Made by a program: the position numbers and the translations under genes. Source: UBA2882 sp045542735 (GTDB lineage Bacteria > Bacillota > Clostridia > Lachnospirales > Lachnospiraceae). Taken from it: 64,000 nt of DNA. The stretch's first letter is position 1, and the number at the start of each line of letters is the position of its first letter. Below the pieces are notes generated by a model, which searched no databases, was not told where the DNA came from, and was given only the letters and a program-made list of their open reading frames with translations. This document shows, one piece after another, positions 45,298-53,858 of the stretch. The stretch lies in assembly GCA_045542735.1 (NCBI GenBank), contig JAZQLQ010000017.1, positions 1 through 64,000 of the forward strand, written 5' to 3'.

Positions 45298-45404
45298 TCA
45301 TATGTTTCCTACCTATCATCTATTTGTGCTTTTCATTATAACAAAGCTTTATGACACGGGCAATCACAAAACAAACATCCTGCAACACCTTTTTTAAAAA
45401 ATTG

Positions 45405-45463
45405 TTGACAACGGTTTCTTTTCATATTAGTATGTCTATACAAGACATGTCGAGCATCGACAT
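45405..45463 (+). promoter_or_regulatory. padR promoter with two overlapping PadR-type operators
   Basis: TTGACA (45405-45410) is 17 bases from TAGTAT (45428-45433). Two 17-bp dyads follow at once: 45432-45448 and 45447-45463, both of form ATGT-N9-ACAT, the second a perfect 7-bp-arm palindrome. PadR proteins are known to bind ATGT/ACAT dyads. They cover the transcription start, so binding would repress the operon. Confidence 0.85.
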
Positions 45464-45539
45464 ATCGAGAGTAAACACACTTCAAATAGCAAGAATCGTC
45501 ACAAAGACACCAACACATACATCGCAAACGGAGGAATAT

Positions 45540-45872
45540 ATGGAAGAAAAACTATTCAAAAAGTATTGTCCCATGACAGAAACCATATTTTATACGCTTC
45601 TGGCACTGCTGGCGCCCAACCATGGTTACGGCATTATGAAATTTGTAAAAGAACTGACCAATGAACGTGTAAAATTAGGCACCGGCACCTTATACACCAT
45701 GCTTGGCCGGTTGGTTGATGACCAAATGATTGTAGTCATCACTGAAAGCGACGGTAAAAAAACCTATCAAATTACCGATGACGGCAAAGCAATTTTACTG
45801 CTGGAAGCAAAAAGATTACGCCAACAATGTCAGAATAGCGAAAAAATTTTAGGAGGGGAAATCAATGACTAA
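45540..45872 (+). CDS. PadR-family transcriptional regulator
   Basis: 110 residues of the short PadR type: a winged helix (TIFYTLLALLAPNHGYGIMKFV, split by a turn; GTGTLYTMLGRLVDDQMI as recognition part and wing) and a C-terminal helix for dimerisation. GGAGG is five bases before the ATG at 45540; the frame opens at 45351 but the upstream part is the promoter and operators. It overlaps the DUF2812 gene by eight bases, a pairing often seen in Firmicutes. Confidence 0.93.
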   Translation: MEEKLFKKYCPMTETIFYTLLALLAPNHGYGIMKFVKELTNERVKLGTGTLYTMLGRLVDDQMIVVITESDGKKTYQITDDGKAILLLEAKRLRQQCQNSEKILGGEIND

Positions 45873-46926
45873 AATAAAATTTTTCTTAAGCTTATTAAAA
45901 GAACGAGACTGGCTGGAAGATATGGCACGGGAAGGCTGGCTCTTGAATAATATCAATATGGGGATTGTTTATCATTTTACTCAAATCGAACCTTGTGAAA
46001 AAGTTTATGAAGTAGAGCGTTTTGCCATCACATCCCGCCCTACCGTCACTGACCTGACTGCAAAAGTCCATGCACTGGACATCACCTCCCAGTTCGGCTG
46101 GAAACAGGTTACCCATGATGAAAACATGAATTATTATTTCGTTAAGGACAAAGCCGGCGATGAGACAGATGAATTATATGATACACCCGAGCTTCGGTTG
46201 GAGCGGGCAAGCCGGTATCGTCAACACCATTCTGTAGAGGGTGCCTTTGATCTCCTAAAAGGTTGGTTTGGGTTAACCTTTCTTTACATACTATTTTTTA
46301 TCATTTTTTCAGATACTCCGGATATGCAGCGGGGCATGATGTGGCTTTATATTGTTTTAACCATCTTTGAGCTGCTCTGCATATATGGCAGCATGAAGCT
46401 GGGACAACAGTATTACACCGAATTTAGTATGAGCCGCAGTGAATGGGAACAGTACAAAAAACATCGTGAAAAGAAACATTTTAACAAAGTGCAACAACTC
46501 CGCTCCTACCTGCAGAAAAAAAGCGAATTTGGACTTTCTCTCAAGTGTTATGAAGACGGATACTTTATCTTTGAAGAAGATACCCAAAGATATAACTATT
46601 TTGTAGATACCAAAAGCAGTCTGAAAAAGCGTCTGAAATTGGAAGGAGAATCTTTTAAAGATGAAAGCAAAGACATCCAAGTGCAAAGTCTGAAATGGTA
46701 TGAAACCAGTATTGCCAACGCCTCCAAATACGGACTCTATCCTGTAGCAGTCATCGACAAAAAGGTATTAATCTATAAACGTCCCTATTCAGACACTCCC
46801 CTACCTTGGGAAAACGGCAATGAAAGCATCCGCTTTGTTGCACCGCCAATGGCTGCCATCCTCTTTACCGCGGCATGCTTTATCTTTGGTTTTGTGATTG
46901 GTGCTTTAGCAGCACTCATAGGCTAA
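45865..46926 (+). CDS. DUF2812 membrane protein
   Basis: 353 residues. The N-terminal soluble part has the DUF2812 pattern LEDMAREGWLL and GIVYHFTQIEPCEKVYEV. It has two hydrophobic helices near 132-175 (LTFLYILFFIIF, MWLYIVLTIFELLCIYG), a second copy-like soluble segment, and a C-terminal helix (FTAACFIFGFVIGALAALIG). Regularly coupled to PadR genes; it may sense envelope stress or alter membrane properties, but no activity is known. Overlap with padR shows co-expression. Confidence 0.88.
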   Translation: MTKIKFFLSLLKERDWLEDMAREGWLLNNINMGIVYHFTQIEPCEKVYEVERFAITSRPTVTDLTAKVHALDITSQFGWKQVTHDENMNYYFVKDKAGDETDELYDTPELRLERASRYRQHHSVEGAFDLLKGWFGLTFLYILFFIIFSDTPDMQRGMMWLYIVLTIFELLCIYGSMKLGQQYYTEFSMSRSEWEQYKKHREKKHFNKVQQLRSYLQKKSEFGLSLKCYEDGYFIFEEDTQRYNYFVDTKSSLKKRLKLEGESFKDESKDIQVQSLKWYETSIANASKYGLYPVAVIDKKVLIYKRPYSDTPLPWENGNESIRFVAPPMAAILFTAACFIFGFVIGALAALIG

Positions 46927-46939
46927 TATAAATGTCACC

Positions 46940-46983
46940 AAAATCATTCTGTACCAATTAGTATGATAAAAAGAATGATTTTT
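46940..46983 (+). terminator. Hairpin terminator after DUF2812 gene
   Basis: An 11-bp stem AAAATCATTCT / AGAATGATTTT is followed by T and A/T-rich sequence. It separates the padR operon from the protease gene, which therefore may have its own promoter. Confidence 0.65.
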
Positions 46984-47032
46984 AAAATAATTTTATACAA
47001 TTATTATAATTACACTAAAAGGAGAATTTACT

Positions 47033-48022
47033 ATGGAAACAAAAGACATCAAAAAACACTTTTCAAAACTGGGCTTAATACTCTTTATCGGAACCCTATT
47101 AATTTATGGCGTACAATTAGGTGCAATGGCCATTGCTGAGAATATTCCCGTGATTGCCGATAACCCCAGCCTCTCATTTGCAGTAGCTATGCTCCCCATG
47201 TATATAATTGCTTTTCCGCTCATTTTCTTAATGCTGAAAAAAGTGCCTGCACAGACAAATGCGGAGTCTAAAAAAATGAAACCAATGCATGTATTTATAG
47301 CTTTTCTTATGACCTATGCTTTGACTTATATTTGTAACATCATTGGTACTGTCATCACCACTGTCATCGGTCTGTTTAAGCAATCTTCCGTACAGAACGT
47401 AGTTATGGATGTCACAAGCAGCATTCATCCGCTTGTCACCTTCATTATCATTGCAATCTGTGCACCTATTATGGAAGAATTATTATTCCGTAAATTTCTG
47501 GTAGACAGAACTGTCAAATACGGTGAAGGTGTGGCAATTGTATTTTCCGGTTTAGTATTTGGTTTATTCCACGGAAATTTATCACAGTTTTCCTATGCAG
47601 TGGGACTTGGTATGTTCTTTGCCTTCATCTATATCAAAACAAAAAACATTGTGTATCCCATCATTCTTCATATGTTGCAGAATTTTATGGGCTCCGTGGT
47701 CGGTATGTTTGTTATTGAAAAAAGCGGATTTATGAAACTGGCTGAACAGTTAGAAGGTGTCACAGACGATGCCGAAATTATGGCATTGATGATGGATAAC
47801 CTTGCCGGAATCGGTATCTTCTTCGTATACTTTGCATTTATTATGTGCATTGTAATTGCAGGAATTGTATTTTGGGCTCTCAGTATAAAGAAATTGAAAG
47901 TTTCTTCCGGCGAAGTGCAGATTGAAAAAGGAAAACGTTTTAGTACACTCTTCCTCAATATCGGAACTATCATTTACAGCCTGTTTTGGATCGTACAGAT
48001 TGTTCTTCAGTTGTTGCAGTAA
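47033..48022 (+). CDS. CPBP-family intramembrane metalloprotease
   Basis: 329 residues with about eight helices. Motif 1 is MEELLFRKFL, with the two glutamates and arginine; motif 2 is GLVFGLFHGN with the histidine; motif 3 is HMLQNF. These are the CAAX-protease and bacteriocin-processing motifs. Possible roles are bacteriocin self-immunity or envelope protein processing. GGAG precedes the ATG. It follows the PadR-DUF2812 operon on the same strand and may be functionally linked. Confidence 0.9.
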   Translation: METKDIKKHFSKLGLILFIGTLLIYGVQLGAMAIAENIPVIADNPSLSFAVAMLPMYIIAFPLIFLMLKKVPAQTNAESKKMKPMHVFIAFLMTYALTYICNIIGTVITTVIGLFKQSSVQNVVMDVTSSIHPLVTFIIIAICAPIMEELLFRKFLVDRTVKYGEGVAIVFSGLVFGLFHGNLSQFSYAVGLGMFFAFIYIKTKNIVYPIILHMLQNFMGSVVGMFVIEKSGFMKLAEQLEGVTDDAEIMALMMDNLAGIGIFFVYFAFIMCIVIAGIVFWALSIKKLKVSSGEVQIEKGKRFSTLFLNIGTIIYSLFWIVQIVLQLLQ

Positions 48023-48046
48023 ACATTTATATATCGTTGTATGTAC

Positions 48047-48080
48047 ACCTCCCATGCGCCTTTTCAGACACATGGGAGGT
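48047..48080. terminator. Bidirectional hairpin terminator
   Basis: A perfect 10-bp stem ACCTCCCATG / CATGGGAGGT lies between the convergent protease and nuclease-like genes. The T-run is poor in both directions. Confidence 0.6.
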
Positions 48081-48082
48081 TA

Positions 48083-48943
48083 CTATCTGTTAAAGACAAT
48101 GTCTCTTAACCAACACTTCACCGTCTTAATATTTAATGGCATAGCTAATGTTTCATATGTCACTATGACATCTCTCCCCGGCAATAATTCATTCTCCACA
48201 TATGTATTTATTTTCTTTACAAATTCATTTGCATAACATGGTTCATCCATTTTTCCTGCATGTTCGTAATAGTAAATCTTTCCTGTTTCTCTATTTATGA
48301 TTGTAAAATCCGGGTGAATAATTATCTCTTTTCTATCTTTTGTATATAGTTTTAACGGACGCTCATACTTATAATCTATCAGTTGTTTATACTGATGTAA
48401 GAGATTAGCAATAATAACCTCTGATTTTGAGCGTACCATCTCCCCTCTATCCGTTTCATAGATTTTATTTTCCGAATAAGCATCATAAACTTCATAGGTT
48501 TCTTCCATCCACTCTTTCATCTTTTTAGATACACTATTTGTCAGTGGTTCAATTAATTGTTTTCTCTCCTTTGGAAGACCTTCATAGTATTGCTCCAAAT
48601 CCTTTTCATTATAATCCTTTTGAAATGTTCTCAATATTTGTAACTGCTTATCCAGGATTTTCTTGATATTCTCCAAATAATCCTTCTGCACCAATTGTTT
48701 TGCCAATTCTTGATTTTTCTTTTTTATATAAGTTTTCTTCCATTGACCCGTATCAGAATTTTTTATTTGACGATAATAGTATAGCTTCCCATTCCTTATT
48801 TGATAGGTCACGCTCCCTTCCGGTGCTCCTTCAAGCAACAAGTTGATTTCCTTTTGCATCTGCTCATTTTCTCTAATTTTGTTTTCCAGTTGTTTTTTCG
48901 TGATAACAACCTCCTTTTCTTCTAAAATTCTTTTTTCAAACAA
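48083..48943 (-). CDS. PD-(D/E)XK nuclease-like protein, uncertain start
   Basis: 286 residues from the longest frame. The C-terminal half has a nuclease-type layout: MVRSKSEVIIANLL (Glu), IIIHPDFTIINRETG (Asp) and IYYYEHAGKMD (Glu-x-Ala/Gly region), as in a family with wide spread in Clostridia. The N-terminal half is charged and coiled-coil-like. The start is unclear: the frame opens with TTG at 48943 without a site, while a strong AAGGAGG lies at about 48910-48916 with only ATC (48904) or ACG (48901) in good position; an ATG at 48859 is weaker. Function unknown. Confidence 0.7.
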   Translation of the reverse strand: MFEKRILEEKEVVITKKQLENKIRENEQMQKEINLLLEGAPEGSVTYQIRNGKLYYYRQIKNSDTGQWKKTYIKKKNQELAKQLVQKDYLENIKKILDKQLQILRTFQKDYNEKDLEQYYEGLPKERKQLIEPLTNSVSKKMKEWMEETYEVYDAYSENKIYETDRGEMVRSKSEVIIANLLHQYKQLIDYKYERPLKLYTKDRKEIIIHPDFTIINRETGKIYYYEHAGKMDEPCYANEFVKKINTYVENELLPGRDVIVTYETLAMPLNIKTVKCWLRDIVFNR

Positions 48944-49324
48944 TTATGTAGAATTTTTATTACTCTTTTCACCTGTTTTCTACACAAATTCTCTTTTTTA
49001 CAGTTTTAGTAGAGAAACCTTATCATTTTTTCTTGTTTTCCATCTTATGTAAACTGTTTGTTTTTTATTTTCTTCTAAATTACCTATTAAAAACCTTTTA
49101 TGTAGAAAGCTGGTGTTTTTTTCTTAAAAATGCCTACTTTTTTCTACATATAAGTAATAATTTTCAAATTTAGAAGAAAACCATCTATTGCCGGGATATT
49201 ATTTAGAGAATTTAGATTATGAACTTCGATTTTTTAAGATATCTCCCCCACCATCGGTGGGGGAGATACATGAATAATTAGAATCTAAAGAAATATTTAC
49301 TGCTATTCTTTCACAGCCTAGCTT
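48944..49324. other. AT-rich intergenic region
   Basis: About 380 bases without a credible gene on either strand. The sequence is rich in T runs. It has TGTAGAA at 48947-48953 and 49101-49107 and its complement TTCTACA at 48978-48984 and 49142-49148, so four copies in alternating orientation. A GC-rich palindrome lies at 49240-49268. It may hold the promoter of the nuclease-like gene; I found no firm -35/-10 pair. Confidence 0.6.
49240..49268. repeat. GC-rich perfect palindrome
   Basis: A 13-bp perfect stem TATCTCCCCCACC / GGTGGGGGAGATA with an ATC loop stands out in AT-rich surroundings, about 57 bases downstream of ppdK. No T-run follows on either strand, so it is not a normal terminator. 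It resembles the foldback ends of IS200/IS605-type elements, but no transposase is near. Confidence 0.7.
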
Positions 49325-51955
49325 TTACTGCTGTTCTTTTAATGCTGCCTGTGCTGCTGCAAGTCTTGCAATCGGCACACGGAAAGGAGAACAGGATACA
49401 TAGGTAAGTCCTACTTTGTGGCAGAACTCAACACTGCTGGGATCTCCACCGTGCTCACCACAGATACCAAGCTTGATATCAGGTCTGGTAGTACGTCCTT
49501 TGTCTGCAGCCATCTGTACCAACTGGCCTACACCACTCTGATCCAGTCTTGCGAAAGGATCGGATTCGTAAATCTTGGTACGATAGTAGTCACCTAAGAA
49601 CTTACCTGCGTCATCTCTGGAGAAACCAAAGGTCATCTGGGTAAGATCGTTGGTACCGAAGGAGAAGAACTCTGCTTCTTCAGCAATCTCATTTGCCAAC
49701 AATGCAGCACGAGGAATCTCAATCATAGTACCGATGTGGTATTTGATATCGGAATTCTTTTCTTTCTTAACCTGTTCAGCAACCTCTACTACAACGTCTT
49801 TAACGTATTTTAACTCTTTTTTCTCACCTACAAGAGGAATCATGATCTCAGGAACGATATCGTAGCCTTTTTCCTCTTTTACTTCGATGGCAGCTTCCAT
49901 AACGGCTCTTGTCTGCATTGCTGCAATCTCAGGATATGTAACGGCAAGACGGCATCCTCTGTGACCCATCATAGGGTTAAACTCATGTAAGGAATCACAT
50001 ACTTCCTGTACTTCTTCGGATGTCATCATCATCTCTACTGCAAGGTCATCAATATCACCTTCATCAGTAGGAACGAACTCATGAAGCGGAGGATCTAAGA
50101 AACGGATGGTTACCGGTCTGCCTTCCATCACTTCGTAAATGCCTTTGAAGTCACCCTTCTGGAAAGGAATCAAAGCATTTAATGCTTTTTCTCTCTGCTC
50201 TACGGTACGAGCCAAGATCATCTGACGGATTTTCGGAATACGGTCAGGCTCAAAGAACATATGCTCTGTACGGCAAAGACCAATACCCTGTGCACCGTAT
50301 TTGATAGCATTTGCTGCATCAGCAGGAGTATCTGCATTGGTACGTACCTGTAATTTACGATATTTGTCGGCCCAATCCATGATACGTCCAAAGTTACCTG
50401 TAACACTTGCTTCCTCAGTCTGGATGTCACCAAGGTAAATATTACCGGTGGAACCATCTAAGGAAATATAGTCACCTTCACGGATTACGTTTCCTGCAAG
50501 TTCAAATACTTTTTCTTCTTCATTAATAGCGATCTCACCACATCCGGATACACATGCAGTTCCCATACCTCTTGCTACTACGGCAGCGTGGCTTGTCATA
50601 CCGCCACGTACGGTAAGGATACCTTCCGCAGCATGCATACCTTCGATGTCTTCAGGAGATGTCTCAAGACGAACAAGGATAACTCTCTCACCTTTTTTCT
50701 CATGAGCATCTTTTGCTTCCTCAGCAGTAAAGTATACTTTACCTGCTGCTGCACCGGGAGATGCGGGAAGTGCGCTTCCGATCTTGTTACCATTCTTTAA
50801 TGCCTCTGCATTGAATGTAGGATGTAACAACTGGTCTAAGGATTTAGCCTCGATACGAAGTACTGCTTCTTCGGGAGTAATCTTTCCTTCATCTACTAAG
50901 TCACAAGCGATCTGTAATGCTGCCTGTGCAGTACGTTTACCGCTACGTGTCTGTAAGAAGTATAACTTCTTGTCTTCAATGGTAAACTCCATATCCTGCA
51001 TATCTCTGTAATGCTCTTCCAGACGATTCGCAATCTCCATAAACTGAGCATAACATTCAGGCATGTCCTCTTCCAATCTGGTAATAGGCTGAGGTGTACG
51101 AACACCGGCTACTACGTCTTCACCCTGAGCATTGATTAAGTACTCACCATAGATACCTTTTGCACCTGTGGAAGGGTTACGTGTGAAAGCAACACCGGTA
51201 CCAGATGTATCACCCATGTTACCGAATACCATTGCCTGTACATTTACAGCTGTACCCCAGTCGCCGGGAATATCATTCATACGTCTGTAAACAATCGCAC
51301 GCTCGTTGTCCCAAGAACGGAATACTGCTTTTACAGCTTCCATCAACTGTGTCTTGGGATCCTGAGGGAAATCCTCACCCATGGTATCTTTGTAAATACC
51401 TTTGAAGATTGTGATAATCTCTTTTAAATCATCTGCTGTAAGATCTGTATCAAATTTTGCATTCTTTTTCTCTTTTACTTCATCCAACACTCTCTCAAAG
51501 TGTGATTTGGGCACTTCCATAACCACGTCAGAGAACATCTGAATAAATCTACGGTAAGAGTCATAAGCAAATCTGGGATTGCCTGTTTTCTTAGCAAAGC
51601 CTTCCACTGCCACATCGGTTAAACCTAAGTTTAAGATGGTATCCATCATACCGGGCATGGATGCTCTGGCACCGGAACGTACAGAAACAAGTAAAGGATT
51701 TTCTGTATCGCCGAATTTTTTACCCTGTTTTTCTTCTAATTTGGAAAGTGCATCAAAAATCTGTGTCTGAATCTCTTCAGTAATCATCTTTCCGCTGTTG
51801 TAATAATCCGTACAAGCTTCCGTTGTAACGGTAAATCCCTGAGGAATCGGAAGTCCCAGGTTTGTCATCTCTGCAAGGTTGGCACCTTTACCACCCAGCA
51901 GATTACGCATATCTGCGTTACCTTCTTCAAATAAGTAGACCCATTTGTTAGACAT
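49325..51955 (-). CDS. ppdK: Pyruvate, phosphate dikinase
   Basis: 876 residues. It interconverts pyruvate, ATP and phosphate with PEP, AMP and PPi; in anaerobes it links PEP and pyruvate and saves ATP. The N-terminal ATP-grasp domain starts at LLGGKGANLAEM. The swivelling domain has the phosphorylated histidine in GGMTSHAAVVARGMG. The C-terminal PEP barrel has SFGTNDLTQMTFGFSRDD and the catalytic cysteine in GICGEHGGDP. AAGGAGG precedes the ATG. No regulatory PDRP gene is adjacent. Monocistronic. Confidence 0.97.
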   Translation of the reverse strand: MSNKWVYLFEEGNADMRNLLGGKGANLAEMTNLGLPIPQGFTVTTEACTDYYNSGKMITEEIQTQIFDALSKLEEKQGKKFGDTENPLLVSVRSGARASMPGMMDTILNLGLTDVAVEGFAKKTGNPRFAYDSYRRFIQMFSDVVMEVPKSHFERVLDEVKEKKNAKFDTDLTADDLKEIITIFKGIYKDTMGEDFPQDPKTQLMEAVKAVFRSWDNERAIVYRRMNDIPGDWGTAVNVQAMVFGNMGDTSGTGVAFTRNPSTGAKGIYGEYLINAQGEDVVAGVRTPQPITRLEEDMPECYAQFMEIANRLEEHYRDMQDMEFTIEDKKLYFLQTRSGKRTAQAALQIACDLVDEGKITPEEAVLRIEAKSLDQLLHPTFNAEALKNGNKIGSALPASPGAAAGKVYFTAEEAKDAHEKKGERVILVRLETSPEDIEGMHAAEGILTVRGGMTSHAAVVARGMGTACVSGCGEIAINEEEKVFELAGNVIREGDYISLDGSTGNIYLGDIQTEEASVTGNFGRIMDWADKYRKLQVRTNADTPADAANAIKYGAQGIGLCRTEHMFFEPDRIPKIRQMILARTVEQREKALNALIPFQKGDFKGIYEVMEGRPVTIRFLDPPLHEFVPTDEGDIDDLAVEMMMTSEEVQEVCDSLHEFNPMMGHRGCRLAVTYPEIAAMQTRAVMEAAIEVKEEKGYDIVPEIMIPLVGEKKELKYVKDVVVEVAEQVKKEKNSDIKYHIGTMIEIPRAALLANEIAEEAEFFSFGTNDLTQMTFGFSRDDAGKFLGDYYRTKIYESDPFARLDQSGVGQLVQMAADKGRTTRPDIKLGICGEHGGDPSSVEFCHKVGLTYVSCSPFRVPIARLAAAQAALKEQQ

Positions 51956-51997
51956 AGTCTAGCCTCCTTAAACTTTTTTGTGCTGCACACTACCTTA

Positions 51998-52006
51998 ATT
52001 ATAGCA
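51998..52006 (-). promoter_or_regulatory. Extended -10 promoter of ppdK
   Basis: The minus strand reads TGCTATAAT, an extended -10, about 45 bases before the ppdK start; the -35 region is poor. Confidence 0.6.
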
Positions 52007-52100
52007 CTTGTCTACAAATTAAGCACACTATTTTTATGTAAAATACCGCTAAATTGTGTAGAAAATACAAGCCCTTTTTTGTACCTTTTGAACAAAGCAA

Positions 52101-52131
52101 AAGGTTATGCCTCACAACGAGACATAACCTT
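52101..52131 (-). terminator. Hairpin terminator after the nrdR operon
   Basis: A 9-bp outer stem AAGGTTATG / CATAACCTT with further pairing inside is followed by TTGCTTTG on the minus strand, about 40 bases after the small membrane-protein gene. Confidence 0.8.
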
Positions 52132-52171
52132 CTCACATCTTATTTCTTAATCTTTTGACAATAAATATTTC

Positions 52172-52453
52172 TTAATCTCTGCTCTCTCTGACAATCTTAT
52201 TGTGTTTTGCCACGAGAACCATGCGGATAATGACAGTAATCAGGATAAAAAAGATTGCCACTCCCAAGATATCATAGGAGAAGAACTTGAAGTATTTTAA
52301 CCACTCTGCACCTTCAGCCCATTTATCACCGTAAAAGATTACCAGTACATCCAATAGCGCCAGTATCATAATAACAACTCTCAGATTGGTAAACATCTGA
52401 ATCTTTCTGTCAATCTTATTCAGTTCTGCTTTTTGTTGCTCTGTCATTGCCAT
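52172..52453 (-). CDS. Small two-helix membrane protein
   Basis: 93 residues. A charged N-terminal helix (EQQKAELNKIDRKIQMF), then hydrophobic helices near 25-41 (VVIMILALLDVLVIFYG) and 59-81 (YDILGVAIFFILITVIIRMV), and a basic tail. No family recognised. It follows nrdR by nine bases and shares its terminator, so it is part of the same transcript; no functional link is obvious. Confidence 0.75.
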   Translation of the reverse strand: MAMTEQQKAELNKIDRKIQMFTNLRVVIMILALLDVLVIFYGDKWAEGAEWLKYFKFFSYDILGVAIFFILITVIIRMVLVAKHNKIVRESRD

Positions 52454-52462
52454 AACTTAAAC

Positions 52463-52915
52463 CTACTTATCCAACACCTTTTTTAATTCATCCATAAATG
52501 TATTAACGTCCTTGAACTCTCTGTATACAGATGCAAATCTGACATATGCAACCGCATCCAGATCTTTCAACTTGGACATAACAAGCTCACCAATTTTGTT
52601 GGAAGGAATCTCTTTCTCCTCCATATTGAAAATCTGTGTCTCTACATCTTCAATCAATCTTGTGATCTGATTTGCGCTAACAGGTCTCTTATGACATGCA
52701 CGCAGTACACCTGCCTCAATCTTGGCACGATCATAAGTCTCTCTGTTGTTATCTTTCTTAATAATAATCAGCGGAATGGTCTCCACTTTCTCATAGGTTG
52801 TGAATCTCTTATCACATTCATCACAGACACGACGGCGTCTGATGGAATTATTTTCCTCAGCCGGTCTGGAATCGATTACTCTGGTATTTTCATGACCACA
52901 AAACGGACACTTCAT
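52463..52915 (-). CDS. nrdR: Ribonucleotide reductase repressor NrdR
   Basis: 150 residues. An N-terminal zinc ribbon (CPFC ... CDEC) with the RRRRVCDECDKRFTTYE DNA-binding part is followed by an ATP-cone domain (VSANQITRLIEDVETQI). It senses ATP/dATP and represses ribonucleotide reductase genes. None of those genes is in this window. The leader between promoter and start contains a half-match to an NrdR box (ATATTGTGT on the minus strand, around 52960). Confidence 0.96.
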   Translation of the reverse strand: MKCPFCGHENTRVIDSRPAEENNSIRRRRVCDECDKRFTTYEKVETIPLIIIKKDNNRETYDRAKIEAGVLRACHKRPVSANQITRLIEDVETQIFNMEEKEIPSNKIGELVMSKLKDLDAVAYVRFASVYREFKDVNTFMDELKKVLDK

Positions 52916-52996
52916 AAATGTAACTCTCCCTCACTCTAAAACTTTCTTTTTGCTCCCACAAACACAATATCTATGTATTTGTCACAATTTAGTTAC

Positions 52997-53025
52997 ATTA
53001 TATTCCAACATAATATTTATGTCAA
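52997..53025 (-). promoter_or_regulatory. Sigma-A promoter of nrdR
   Basis: On the minus strand a consensus TTGACA (53020-53025) is 17 bases from a consensus TATAAT (52997-53002), giving a leader of about 75 bases. Confidence 0.85.
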
Positions 53026-53049
53026 CTATTTTATGGTAACTATTGGTAA

Positions 53050-53283
53050 TCAATAACAAAAGTCCACCAAAATGATATCAGGTCCTATCTGTTTGATGTT
53101 GCAAAAGGGAATCACCAGCTCTTCCTTTCCACAAAAAAAGTTTAACAATCCTGCCTTTTCCGATACGATAATCTTGCAAATACAGCCTTTGCACTCATCA
53201 ATCTCCAGGTCAACCACATGCCCTAGTTTTCTGCAATCCTTGATGCTGATAACTTCCTTGCAGCTCAGTTCCTCAAAGCTCAT
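53050..53283 (-). CDS. YlmC/YmxH-family PRC-barrel protein
   Basis: 77 residues from the ATG at 53283, selected by GGTGAG just upstream; the longer frame to 53319 runs into the previous gene. The fold is a PRC barrel (EVISIKDCRKLGHVVDLEID ... ELVIPFCNIKQIGPDIILVD). In Bacillus and Clostridia such proteins are tied to sporulation, but their job is unclear. It starts five bases after the HD-hydrolase stop and is likely translated with it. Confidence 0.85.
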   Translation of the reverse strand: MSFEELSCKEVISIKDCRKLGHVVDLEIDECKGCICKIIVSEKAGLLNFFCGKEELVIPFCNIKQIGPDIILVDFCY

Positions 53284-53287
53284 GCTC

Positions 53288-53827
53288 TCACCACTGCTTT
53301 TTGTTATTATATGCAGCAAGGAACTCCGCTTCTACTTCCTTAAAGGGTCTTTCATAAAAGTCCGGATCCGTCATAAGCTTTGGCTCACCCGCCACAATCT
53401 TTTCTCCCATATAGTGATAAAATTCATGAAACAGCATGGCATCATCCACCGCAGAAACCATTTTCTTTTCTTCCTCTGTGGGAAGACTCCCCAAGAAACG
53501 CTCATAAATAGCATTCTGCAACCGGTTTTCGATCCCCAGATACTCTTTTAATTCTTTTTTGACCGGTCTTGTCACATCTGCAATATATGCCTCACTGGCA
53601 TCATGTAACAGGCACATGAGTTGCAATCTGTCATTGTACCCTCTTGCTACCGCTTCTCTAAAGCATCCCACACAATGCTGTCCTACTGAATAAAACTCCG
53701 GAAAATGTCCGTTTGCCCGGGTCATCAGCGACAATGCATGGGCAATATCTTCAATCAGAATATCTTCTTTCCGGGGTTCTAATGGTTTGAAATGCACTTT
53801 ATTTGCCGTTGTAATATGTTCTGACAT
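53288..53827 (-). CDS. HD-domain phosphohydrolase (YfbR/YfdR-like)
   Basis: 179 residues. The HD metal motif is in LMCLLHDASEAYIADVTRP with an upstream histidine in SVGQHCVG and a later Asp in SAVDDAMLFHEF. The HDASEAY form resembles YfbR 5'-nucleotidase-type and phage-like HD enzymes acting on nucleotides. Upstream of the YlmC-like gene in a two-gene unit. Substrate not certain. Confidence 0.83.
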   Translation of the reverse strand: MSEHITTANKVHFKPLEPRKEDILIEDIAHALSLMTRANGHFPEFYSVGQHCVGCFREAVARGYNDRLQLMCLLHDASEAYIADVTRPVKKELKEYLGIENRLQNAIYERFLGSLPTEEEKKMVSAVDDAMLFHEFYHYMGEKIVAGEPKLMTDPDFYERPFKEVEAEFLAAYNNKKQW

Positions 53828-53858
53828 AATGTTGTCGTCCCTTCTTTATTTCAAAATA

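Noticed and set aside
45351..45539. N-terminal extension of the PadR protein
   Set aside because: The extension covers the promoter and both operators, and GGAGG marks the ATG at 45540.
49240..49268. Terminator of ppdK
   Set aside because: The stem is strong but no T-run follows in the direction of ppdK transcription.
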